NCBI GenBank assembly: GCA_934343805.1
Contig: CAKRIN010000029.1
Span: 1 to 32,778, forward strand
Origin: an uncultured Lachnospira sp.
GTDB taxonomy: Bacteria > Bacillota > Clostridia > Lachnospirales > Lachnospiraceae
Reading direction: 5' to 3'
DNA length: 32,778 nt
The stretch's first letter is position 1. Each line of letters begins with the position of its first letter. Positions 26,073-32,778 of this stretch are shown here, piece by piece. Made by a program: the position numbers and the translations under genes. The notes beneath the pieces are model-generated. The model saw nothing but the letters and a program-made list of their open reading frames with translations, was not told the DNA's origin and did not search any database.

Positions 26073-26831
26073 CTAAAAATGTCCGCCTGAGCCATGATTT
26101 CCACCACCGCTGCTGCTTCCGCCTGAACTGCTTCTTTCTATATGTCTTGTTGTAACTGTCTGGTTAATAAATATATCCCTTCTGTCATTAACAGAGAAAT
26201 TATGATTCTTAGTATATTCTGTACTGCTTACAGTCATATGTGACTTGGCATTATGCATCATAACAAGCACACCCGCAACAGCAGCAACCAGTGCTATAAG
26301 AAGTTTTACCGGCATATTGTATGTAAGTTTTGTTGTAAAACTATTAGTAAGGCACATATCTATCTTATTGACGTATTTCTTAAATCCAGCATAATACCTT
26401 CCATCATGGAATTTGTCTTCGCATGCTTCTCTTATGCTATCGAGCCTGGATTGTGAAATATCTGTCTGTGGAATTCCTCTTGTATAGATACGGTCAGCTC
26501 TTGATGTCATATCAACACCATATATGATTGCATCACTTCCATAGCCTTCCTTATCAAGAAATTCTGCCATATAATTATCCATTGTTGAATAATCATGTCC
26601 TATCTGCGTTGTAATTATAACTATATCACAGCCGCTATTCTTAGATGCCTTCTCACACTTTGCCTGCAGCTGTTTTTCCTCATCAGCTGTTAATATATCT
26701 GCATAATCATACACATATGATTTATCTGATGCAGCATAAGCATCTATTTTCATAAATCCGGCAGCGCCTGCACACATTACCAGAAGCATCACTATGCTCA
26801 TTAATATACTCTTTAAATTCTTCTTCATCAT
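26073..26831 (-). CDS. Secreted/membrane TPM-domain protein with Gly-rich tail
   Basis: A 252-residue protein with a signal peptide or anchor (about 1-33, ending DAYAAS), a TPM domain (about 38-165: VYDYADILTADEEKQLQAK, CDIVIITT, then DRIYTRG), a transmembrane segment (about 177-194) and a cytoplasmic tail ending in a low-complexity SGGSSSGGGNHGSGGHF. TPM proteins have been linked to photosystem repair in plants and otherwise are poorly understood. The ATG pair at 26831/26828 overlaps the stop of the zinc-ribbon gene (ATGA type), and GGAGGG lies 11 bases upstream, so the two are coupled and probably form a functional pair. Confidence 0.85.
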   Translation of the reverse strand: MMKKNLKSILMSIVMLLVMCAGAAGFMKIDAYAASDKSYVYDYADILTADEEKQLQAKCEKASKNSGCDIVIITTQIGHDYSTMDNYMAEFLDKEGYGSDAIIYGVDMTSRADRIYTRGIPQTDISQSRLDSIREACEDKFHDGRYYAGFKKYVNKIDMCLTNSFTTKLTYNMPVKLLIALVAAVAGVLVMMHNAKSHMTVSSTEYTKNHNFSVNDRRDIFINQTVTTRHIERSSSGGSSSGGGNHGSGGHF

Positions 26832-27877
26832 ATGAACAACAGCCCTCCAAACATAGTAATAATAAGTGTAACTGCAAATATTCCTATTCCAAAAGCAAAT
26901 GCTTTTCCTTTACTTATAGGTCTGTCTGCCACTATCTTTCCTGTCTGTCCGTTAAGCATGAACTGGAAATTCTTATTCTTAAATCTGTAGTTCAGCATCC
27001 ATACTGGTAATAATGCATACTCACTGCCCTTAGGATTCATCCGTATGTTATTGCTTAATACTGTAACATTGGAATATCCGGTAATTGTAGATCTTGCAAT
27101 CTCTGTAATATATTTGTCAGCTCTTCTGGTTGCCCTTTCCTGCATCTGGTCAGACGTATAATTATATTTTTCTGAAAGGTATCCAGACAAATATGGCATA
27201 GCAAACTGTGTCATATCTGCATAATTATATGGTTCCAGCTTATCCATTGCATCATCAGGCATTTTTTCAGAAGCATCAGCTGGTATTCTTTCAAATATAG
27301 CAGATACATCTCTATACACCTGAAAATGATCAGTATATGTATATTCTGTATCACCTTTTCTTGTTGTTCTTACCTTTTCAGCATTAGCATGCATACTTGT
27401 TCCTGCCGAATAATTATATAGCCAGAACGGCACATAAATTCCACTTATCTTTTCTATTGTAGACTGCTTTGACAATTCTCCCGGTGTAAGCGGCCCCTTC
27501 TTGCACCACGACTTATAAATATCAACTGCTTTGTTTTTATCAATTTTGAATGGAATTATCGTGGACGGCTGAAAGTTTCCCTGTAATCTGTCCTGCATAA
27601 GCGTCGGGTTACCACAGAATGAACAAAATGTTGCTGATGTATACTGGTCTGCAACAAGCTCAGCTCCACATGTACTACAATGGTATACTTTCATTCCCTC
27701 TGTGTCAGTCCGTGAAGATTCCTGTGTTTCACTTTCTTCTGTTTCATATGACTTATAATTCTTCTCATATTCCTCTACATCAAACTGCATGCCACATGAT
27801 GGGCATCCTATTTTTTGTGTCTGGCTGTTAAATTCCATTGCAGCCCCACAACCAGGGCATTTGTAAATAATTGGCAT
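26828..27877 (-). CDS. Membrane-anchored double zinc-ribbon protein
   Basis: A 349-residue protein with two zinc ribbons: CPGC...CPSC (C7, C10, C25, C28) and CSTC...CSFC (about 67-87). A long middle region (about 90-315) has no recognised catalytic residues, and one C-terminal membrane segment (about 325-347) follows. Similar proteins are annotated as TFIIB-type zinc-ribbon proteins, but this is not a transcription factor by structure. The ATG at 27877 is chosen because GGAGG lies five bases upstream and the earlier in-frame methionines overlap or precede that site. It overlaps the TPM gene, suggesting a membrane complex of unknown purpose. Confidence 0.82.
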   Translation of the reverse strand: MPIIYKCPGCGAAMEFNSQTQKIGCPSCGMQFDVEEYEKNYKSYETEESETQESSRTDTEGMKVYHCSTCGAELVADQYTSATFCSFCGNPTLMQDRLQGNFQPSTIIPFKIDKNKAVDIYKSWCKKGPLTPGELSKQSTIEKISGIYVPFWLYNYSAGTSMHANAEKVRTTRKGDTEYTYTDHFQVYRDVSAIFERIPADASEKMPDDAMDKLEPYNYADMTQFAMPYLSGYLSEKYNYTSDQMQERATRRADKYITEIARSTITGYSNVTVLSNNIRMNPKGSEYALLPVWMLNYRFKNKNFQFMLNGQTGKIVADRPISKGKAFAFGIGIFAVTLIITMFGGLLFI

Positions 27878-27938
27878 ATCCCCCTCCTCGTTCATAAATT
27901 GTTCATATCTCATTCAATAAGATTTAACATTATGCACA

Positions 27939-27966
27939 TTGTTTCTTCACTTTTCTTAAATATACT
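27939..27966 (+). promoter_or_regulatory. Possible promoter of a small RNA
   Basis: TTGTTT (27939-27944), 16 bp, TATACT (27961-27966), on the strand opposite the neighbouring genes. Only a moderate match. Confidence 0.4.
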
Positions 27967-27972
27967 TTAATC

Positions 27973-28084
27973 ATACAAACAAAGACATTTTCTACTATAT
28001 GTTTTTCATAAATCGAGTTGTTAGTAATAAACAGCTCTCCTCCCTCTTTCATCGTCTGCTTTCTCCGGGCAGACGATGTTTTTT
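27973..28084 (+). ncRNA. Candidate small RNA with a pyrimidine-rich anti-Shine-Dalgarno stretch
   Basis: A plus-strand transcript of about 110 nt is proposed from a promoter-like pair at 27939-27966 to the strong terminator at 28050-28084. No credible gene lies in it: the only plus-strand frame (ATG at 28000) has no ribosome site. Just before the terminator stem is the unpaired run CTCTCCTCCCTCTTTC (28035-28050), complementary to purine-rich ribosome sites. C-rich single-stranded motifs next to a terminator are typical of Gram-positive regulatory RNAs. Transcription and function are inference. Confidence 0.4.
28050..28084 (+). terminator. Orphan plus-strand terminator
   Basis: Perfect 10-bp arms CATCGTCTGC (28050-28059) and GCAGACGATG (28069-28078) close a 9-nt loop and are followed by TTTTTT. 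On minus the stem is followed by a purine run, not T, so it cannot serve the minus-strand gene at 28134. Confidence 0.85.
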
Positions 28085-28133
28085 ATTAAGGGATATACTC
28101 TTGAAAAACAATAACCGCATTTATATTATGATA

Positions 28134-28481
28134 TTATAATATAAAAAATGATCCTATCATCATAACAACTCCAACTATTATGACAATTCTGCCTCTCTTT
28201 TTGTCCTTCTCCAGTTTCTCATTAGCAACTCTTGCCTTTTCATCATCTGTCATCTGCTGTTCCTGGTAAGTAATTTTTACATCTCTCTGGTCATAGAATA
28301 TATTGAAGTTATGTTTTGCTGTAAGATACGTTGCCGTTCCTACTATAACCACAACAAGACCTATGAGAAATAACATAAAACCAAGAAATGGTACGATGCT
28401 GTCACCTGCGTAACTCTCGCTATCATAAAAGTCAACAGTGTCAAGCCCTACCATATTGATAAAAAAAGTTGAATATCTCAT
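28134..28481 (-). CDS. Small two-span membrane protein
   Basis: A 115-residue protein with two membrane segments (about 30-52 and 97-114) and a charged loop between them (TDDEKARVANEKLEKDKKRG). No family recognised. GAGGAG lies six bases before the ATG. It points the same way as the zinc-ribbon/TPM pair 257 bp downstream, but a plus-strand transcription unit may lie between. No terminator is evident at its own 3' end. Confidence 0.68.
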   Translation of the reverse strand: MRYSTFFINMVGLDTVDFYDSESYAGDSIVPFLGFMLFLIGLVVVIVGTATYLTAKHNFNIFYDQRDVKITYQEQQMTDDEKARVANEKLEKDKKRGRIVIIVGVVMMIGSFFIL

Positions 28482-28574
28482 GTATGTCTCCTCTCGTTCT
28501 ATAAATTCTGAACGCCGACTTAATTATACATCATCTTTATTTGTAATAACAACAAAATATGACATAAATATTCC

Positions 28575-28603
28575 TTTTCATTTTTATTGATATGATATAT
28601 AAT
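28575..28603 (+). promoter_or_regulatory. Probable fba promoter
   Basis: TTTTCA (28575-28580), 17 bp, perfect TATAAT (28598-28603), about 38 bp before the gene. The -35 box is weak. Confidence 0.5.
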
Positions 28604-28641
28604 ATCATCATGCAAAATCGTGTAATGGAGGTAAAAGAAAT

Positions 28642-29505
28642 ATGTTAGTTTCAGCAAAAGAAATGTTAGACAAAGCTCTGGCTGGCAAATATGCTGTTGG
28701 TCAGTTCAACATCAATAACCTTGAATGGACTAAGTCTATTCTCCTTACTGCACAGGAAATGAATGCTCCTGTAATTCTCGGTGTATCCGAGGGTGCCGGT
28801 AAGTATATGACTGGATTTGGCACTGTCGCAGCTATGGTTAAAGCTATGGACAAAGATCTCGGCATCACCGTTCCTGTAGCCCTTCACCTTGATCATGGAA
28901 CATATGAAGGATGCTATAAGTGCATTAAAGCAGGCTTCACTTCTATAATGTTTGACGGATCACACTATCCTATTGATGAAAATATCAAGAAAACAACAGA
29001 GCTTGTTAATGTAGCACATAACCTTGGTCTTTCTATTGAAGCAGAAGTTGGTTCAATAGGTGGCGAAGAAGATGGTGTTATCGGTATGGGTGAATGTGCA
29101 GATCCTAATGAATGCAAATCAATTGCAGACCTCGGAGTAGACATGCTTGCTGCCGGAATAGGTAATATCCACGGCAAGTATCCAGCTAACTGGCCAGGAT
29201 TAAGCTTTGACACTCTTGCAGCTGTCAAGGATAAGATTGGTGATATGCCTCTTGTTCTTCATGGTGGTACAGGCATACCTGCTGATATGATTAAGAAAGC
29301 TATCTCTCTTGGTGTATCCAAGATTAATGTAAATACTGAGTGCCAGCTTTCTTTTGCTGCTGCAACAAGAGAATATGTTGAAGCCGGCAAGGATCTTGAA
29401 GGTAAGGGATTTGATCCAAGAAAGCTTCTCGCACCTGGATGCGAAGCCATCAAAGAGACTGTACGTGAAAAGATTAATCTTTTCGGTTCAGCAGGAAAAG
29501 CATGA
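28642..29505 (+). CDS. fba: Class II fructose-1,6-bisphosphate aldolase
   Basis: Glycolytic zinc enzyme splitting fructose 1,6-bisphosphate into glyceraldehyde 3-phosphate and dihydroxyacetone phosphate. It has 287 residues, typical of the class IIA/B short form. Catalytic D84 and zinc ligand H85 lie in LHLDHGTYEG, E134 in IEAEVG, zinc histidines H178 (NIHGKYP) and H207 (VLHGGTG), and the phosphate-binding KINVNTE. GGAGG lies ten bases before the ATG. Sequence alone cannot exclude a tagatose-bisphosphate specificity, but the context favours glycolysis. The sortase gene follows 20 bp later without a terminator. Confidence 0.95.
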   Translation: MLVSAKEMLDKALAGKYAVGQFNINNLEWTKSILLTAQEMNAPVILGVSEGAGKYMTGFGTVAAMVKAMDKDLGITVPVALHLDHGTYEGCYKCIKAGFTSIMFDGSHYPIDENIKKTTELVNVAHNLGLSIEAEVGSIGGEEDGVIGMGECADPNECKSIADLGVDMLAAGIGNIHGKYPANWPGLSFDTLAAVKDKIGDMPLVLHGGTGIPADMIKKAISLGVSKINVNTECQLSFAAATREYVEAGKDLEGKGFDPRKLLAPGCEAIKETVREKINLFGSAGKA

Positions 29506-29525
29506 TTTATTGATTGGAGAGTTTT

Positions 29526-30434
29526 ATGAGTAATATCAAGACAGAAGATGAAGATGATTTTATCGTATCGTCTTCTGAACTGGAACAAGATGAAGCAGAT
29601 GCAGCTTTTGAAGCCCAGCAGAAAAAGAAAAAGCGTTCACGTATTATAAGTCGTATAATTCTTGTTATTTCTGCATGTGTATTCATATTTGCAGCATATA
29701 ATCTTATATCTATTCTGCTTGAATACAAGAAGGGTAACGATATATACAATGGTATTGAGAATGATGTACTTGATGACACCCCTGTTAATATCACTATAGG
29801 AGACGATAATCAGGATGTAACCGTTCCATTTACATACAACCATCAGGCATTACTTGATATTAACCCGGATGGTCTTGGATTTTTGTATATTCCTTCTACT
29901 GACACAAGGCTTCCTATTGCCCAGACTACAGATAATGACTTCTATCTTACTCATACATTTAACAGAACATACAATAAGAATGGTTGTCTGTTTGTCGATT
30001 ACAGAATAACTGACAAGCTTAATGCCAACCATGTTATCATTTATGGTCATAATATGAATTCCGGTGCTATGTTTGGAGGTTTGTCCAAATACAAGTCCTC
30101 TGGTTTTTATAATACTTCAGGCAATGATGTTTTCTATATCTACACAGAAGATGTTATCCGTGAATATCGCATATTCACTGCATATATAAGCGATCCTATA
30201 AGCGATACTTACACTTTCAATTTCGTTAGTCTTGATGGTTTAAGGTCTTATGCTAACAAAATGAAAGCACTATCAATGTATGATACAGGTGTTAATGTTG
30301 ATGACACAACGCAGGTTGTAACATTTTCAACTTGTACATATGACGGAAAGCAACGCTTTATAGTCTCTGGAACATACGTAGGTGAATCCAAAATAAACGA
30401 CGGAACATCTGATGCATCATCGGCCTCAGAATAA
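29526..30434 (+). CDS. srtB: Class B sortase
   Basis: A membrane-anchored transpeptidase that joins sorting-signal proteins to the cell wall or to each other. It has 302 residues: an acidic N-terminal cytoplasmic region (1-35), a KKKKR stop, one transmembrane segment (about 39-65), and an extracytoplasmic sortase domain with H175 (YGHNM), C270 (TFSTCTY) and R277 (KQRFIV), the complete catalytic set with the class B spacing. The ATG at 29526 has GGAG six bases upstream and is preferred over an upstream TTG. It is probably cotranscribed with fba. No LPxTG/NPxTG-type substrate gene is visible in the window, so it is likely a general sortase acting on distant genes. Confidence 0.92.
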   Translation: MSNIKTEDEDDFIVSSSELEQDEADAAFEAQQKKKKRSRIISRIILVISACVFIFAAYNLISILLEYKKGNDIYNGIENDVLDDTPVNITIGDDNQDVTVPFTYNHQALLDINPDGLGFLYIPSTDTRLPIAQTTDNDFYLTHTFNRTYNKNGCLFVDYRITDKLNANHVIIYGHNMNSGAMFGGLSKYKSSGFYNTSGNDVFYIYTEDVIREYRIFTAYISDPISDTYTFNFVSLDGLRSYANKMKALSMYDTGVNVDDTTQVVTFSTCTYDGKQRFIVSGTYVGESKINDGTSDASSASE

Positions 30435-30494
30435 CATACCAATCACAACATAATCATATATAACTTTATTTTTTAAAATTTTTTTCAAAAAAGC

Positions 30495-30523
30495 TTGCAT
30501 TATTATATGATTTGAGTTATTTT
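30495..30523 (+). promoter_or_regulatory. Possible glutamine synthetase promoter
   Basis: TTGCAT (30495-30500), 17 bp, TATTTT (30518-30523). It would start transcription near 30530, at the first leader hairpin. The -10 box is only fair. Confidence 0.45.
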
Positions 30524-30618
30524 ATTTAAAGACAGTAAGCTGTCGCTAATTAAATAAGGTAGAACAAAGGCGTTCCATTTATATATTTGTATAAGTATAT
30601 ACTTGGACGCCATTTTTT
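30524..30618 (+). promoter_or_regulatory. Transcription attenuator in the glutamine synthetase leader
   Basis: Three elements precede glnN. First, a hairpin GACAG-TAAG-CTGTC (30531-30544), which could be enclosed by ATTTAA/TTAAAT (30524-30529, 30550-30555) if that is transcribed. Second, a hairpin GAAC (30562-30565), hexaloop AAAGGC (30566-30571), GTTC (30572-30575). Third, a terminator with arms 30569-30577 and 30604-30611 (GGCGT...ACGCC, TCCA...TGG with a bulge) and TTTTTT at 30613-30618. The second and third share bases and exclude each other. An AxxGxx hexaloop overlapping a terminator is the hallmark of ANTAR-protein antitermination, known for nitrogen genes in Firmicutes. The first hairpin does not show the expected hexaloop, so the match is partial. 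Confidence 0.6.
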
Positions 30619-30662
30619 AGTTTTACTAATAAAAAGATAAGAAAAGGAAGGATGAGAAAGTT

Positions 30663-32771
30663 ATGAGTGAAAGATTCAATGTAGCTGACATCTTCGGCGA
30701 GAATGTGTTTAACGACACAGTAATGAAAGAGCGTTTACCAAAGAACGTTTACAAAAACCTTAAATTAACAATGGAAGGTGTACAGGAGTTATCTTTAGCA
30801 GATGCTGATGTTATTGCTAATGCTATGAAAGACTGGGCTATCGAGAAAGGTGCTACTCATTACACACATTGGTTCCAGCCTTTAACAGGAACAACAGCTG
30901 AGAAGCATGATTCATTTATCTCAGCACCTAAGGCAGATGGAAAGGTGCTTATGGAATTCTCAGGCAAGGAATTAATTAAAGGTGAACCTGATGCTTCATC
31001 ATTCCCTTCAGGCGGTCTTCGTGCAACATTCGAGGCCAGAGGATATACAGCTTGGGATTGCACATCTCCAGCATTTGTACGTGAAGGTGCTCAGGGTGCT
31101 ACTCTTTGTATCCCTACAGCGTTCTGCTCTTACACAGGCGAAGCTCTTGACCAGAAGACACCTCTTCTTCGTTCAATGGATGCAATCAATGTACAGGCTC
31201 TTCGTATTTTAAGACTTATGGGCAATACAACTTCTAAGAAAGTTACTCCTTCAGTTGGCGCTGAGCAGGAATACTTCATTGTAGACAGAGAAAAATATTT
31301 ACAGAGAAAAGATCTTATCTTCTCTGGCCGTACTTTATTCGGAGCTATGCCTCCTAAGGGTCAGGAACTTGATGATCACTACTTTGGTTCTATCCGTGAA
31401 AGAATTGCCGCTTTCATGAAGGATGTTAATGAGGAATTATGGAAGCTTGGTGTATCAGCAAAGACACAGCACAACGAAGTTGCTCCTGCTCAGCATGAGT
31501 TAGCTCCTATCTATGCACAGTGCAATATTGCCACAGATAACAACCAGCTTATGATGGAAGTTATGAAGAAGGTTGCTTACAGACATGGTCTTGTATGCCT
31601 TCTCCATGAGAAACCATTTGCAGGTGTTAATGGTTCTGGTAAACATAACAACTGGTCTATCACAACTGATGATGGAATTAACATGCTTGATCCTGGTAAG
31701 ACACCACATGAGAACTTCCAGTTCCTTCTTGTACTTGGTGCAATTATGAAGGCTATTGATAACCATGCTGACCTTCTTCGTGAGTCTGCTTCTGATGTTG
31801 GTAATGATCACAGACTTGGTGCTAACGAAGCCCCTCCAGCTATCATCTCTATGTTCCTTGGCGAGCAGCTTGAAGACGTAGTTATGCAGTTAATCGATAA
31901 GGGTGATGCTACAAGCTCTATCCAGAAGGGTAAGTTAAAGACTGGTGCTTCTACTCTTCCAGACCTTAACAAGGACGCTACAGACAGAAACAGAACATCT
32001 CCATTCGCATTCACAGGTAACAAGTTTGAATTCCGTATGGTTGGTTCATCAGATTCTATTGCTCCTGCAAATGTTGTTCTTAATACAATCGTTGCTGAAA
32101 GCTTTAAGGAAATCGCTGATGAATTAGAGGGCTCTGAGGATATGCAGATGGCTGTCCATGATATGATTAAGAAGCTTTTCACAGACCATCACAGAGTTGT
32201 ATTCAATGGTAATGGTTACTCAGATGAATGGGTAGCAGAGGCTGAAAGAAGAGGACTTCCAAATATCAAATCTATGGTTGAGGCTGTTGGTTCACTTGTT
32301 AAGCCAGAAACAGTTAAGATGTTTGAAGGATTCGGTGTATTCACAGAAGCTGAATTAAAGTCAAGAGCTGAGATTAAGTACGAGGCTTACTCTAAGGCAA
32401 TCAATATCGAAGCCAAGACAATGATAGATATGGCTGGCAAGGAAATCATTCCTGCTGTTATCTCATACACAACAGAGCTTGCTAACTCAGTACTTTCAGT
32501 TAAGGAAGCTGGCGCAGACTCTTCAGTTCAGGCAGACATCCTTACAGAAGTATCTGGTTACTTAAAGGAGATGAAGGCAGCTTCAGCTAAGCTTGCAGAA
32601 ACAGTTGCCAAAGCAGCTACATTTGAAGGCAAGGCTCAGGCTGAGTACTTCAGAGATACAGTAAAGGTTGCAATGGACGAATTAAGAGCTCCAGTAGATA
32701 AAGCTGAGATGATAGTAGATAAGGAATTCTGGCCATTCCCAAGCTACAGCGAATTATTATTCGAGGTATAA
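30663..32771 (+). CDS. glnN: Glutamine synthetase type III
   Basis: ATP-dependent ligation of ammonia to glutamate in the cytoplasm, the main entry of nitrogen. It has 702 residues, the length of the GSIII family and far above the ~440-470 of types I and II. Visible motifs are [10 protein letters not shown] with E201 and E203, [10 protein letters not shown], and the GSIII-type [26 protein letters not shown] lies ten bases before the ATG. Codon use is strongly biased (TTA, AAC, GTT), as in the sugar ATPase gene, pointing to high expression. It is preceded by a leader with a terminator that can be disrupted by a competing hairpin, so expression is probably set by antitermination. The stop is 7 bp from the window edge, so its downstream neighbour is unseen. 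Confidence 0.96.
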   Translation: MSERFNVADIFGENVFNDTVMKERLPKNVYKNLKLTMEGVQELSLADADVIANAMKDWAIEKGATHYTHWFQPLTGTTAEKHDSFISAPKADGKVLMEFSGKELIKGEPDASSFPSGGLRATFEARGYTAWDCTSPAFVREGAQGATLCIPTAFCSYTGEALDQKTPLLRSMDAINVQALRILRLMGNTTSKKVTPSVGAEQEYFIVDREKYLQRKDLIFSGRTLFGAMPPKGQELDDHYFGSIRERIAAFMKDVNEELWKLGVSAKTQHNEVAPAQHELAPIYAQCNIATDNNQLMMEVMKKVAYRHGLVCLLHEKPFAGVNGSGKHNNWSITTDDGINMLDPGKTPHENFQFLLVLGAIMKAIDNHADLLRESASDVGNDHRLGANEAPPAIISMFLGEQLEDVVMQLIDKGDATSSIQKGKLKTGASTLPDLNKDATDRNRTSPFAFTGNKFEFRMVGSSDSIAPANVVLNTIVAESFKEIADELEGSEDMQMAVHDMIKKLFTDHHRVVFNGNGYSDEWVAEAERRGLPNIKSMVEAVGSLVKPETVKMFEGFGVFTEAELKSRAEIKYEAYSKAINIEAKTMIDMAGKEIIPAVISYTTELANSVLSVKEAGADSSVQADILTEVSGYLKEMKAASAKLAETVAKAATFEGKAQAEYFRDTVKVAMDELRAPVDKAEMIVDKEFWPFPSYSELLFEV

Positions 32772-32778
32772 AATAAAA

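Noticed and set aside
28000..28140. Short plus-strand frame beginning ATGTTTTTC inside the candidate small RNA
   Set aside because: No ribosome site and it runs through the terminator stem.
30524..30618. Glutamine riboswitch before glutamine synthetase
   Set aside because: The known glutamine aptamers are reported from cyanobacteria and related sources, and their conserved core is not visible. The AxxGxx hexaloop reading fits better.
1..32778. CRISPR array, insertion sequence, toxin-antitoxin pair or phage genes
   Set aside because: No regularly spaced repeats, transposase, integrase or paired small toxin genes were seen in the window.

Overview
The window looks like chromosome from a low-GC Gram-positive anaerobe of the class Clostridia. 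A motile member of the Lachnospiraceae fits best (a Lachnospira/Eubacterium eligens-like genome is my guess, not proven). Pointers are the type III glutamine synthetase, class II aldolase, class B sortase, strong GGAGG ribosome sites, an A+T-rich base composition (judged by eye), a YjfB-type motility gene and a consensus flagellar sigma-28 promoter. Most of it is housekeeping DNA. Only the first ~300 bases look like accessory DNA.

Layout. 1-359: the C-terminal end of an unidentified gene, then a short repeat-dense segment abutting the 3' end of guaA, a known integration site, so this may be the edge of an inserted element. 360-8549 (minus): guaA with its own promoter, a HAD-HD fusion protein, and uvrB-uvrA with overlapping ends. 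8669-14016 (minus): PucR-type regulator, ftsE, ftsX, a secreted coiled-coil M23 peptidase and a CtpA-type S41 protease, a cell-wall-hydrolysis module with a terminator between ftsX and the peptidase. 14152-15267 (minus): a MsmK/UgpC-type sugar ABC ATPase with a long, repeat-rich upstream region.

15558-18230: a small YjfB-like motility gene (+), then ridA with an overlapping CPBP protease, a CvfB-like S1 protein and a tRNA-Gln(CUG), all on minus. 18288-20000: an unrecognised small gene behind a textbook sigma-28 promoter, a divergent membrane protein, and a PII protein lacking the uridylylated tyrosine. 20179-23758 (minus): DUF624/YesL-like, MBOAT acyltransferase and DHHW/AlgJ-like protein, a probable polysaccharide O-acetylation operon. 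23918-28481: a single-span membrane protein, a GNAT acetyltransferase, a cyclophilin, a TPM-domain protein coupled to a zinc-ribbon membrane protein, and a small two-span membrane protein. Between the last two lies a plus-strand promoter/terminator pair with no gene, a candidate small RNA.

28642-32771 (plus): fba, then a class B sortase 20 bp downstream, then glutamine synthetase III behind a leader that can fold either as a terminator or as a competing AxxGxx hexaloop hairpin, suggesting ANTAR-type antitermination. Most promising second looks: the glutamine synthetase leader, the candidate small RNA at 27973-28084, the sigma-28-driven orphan gene, and the three-gene acetylation operon. All functions are read from motifs. 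No database search was possible.
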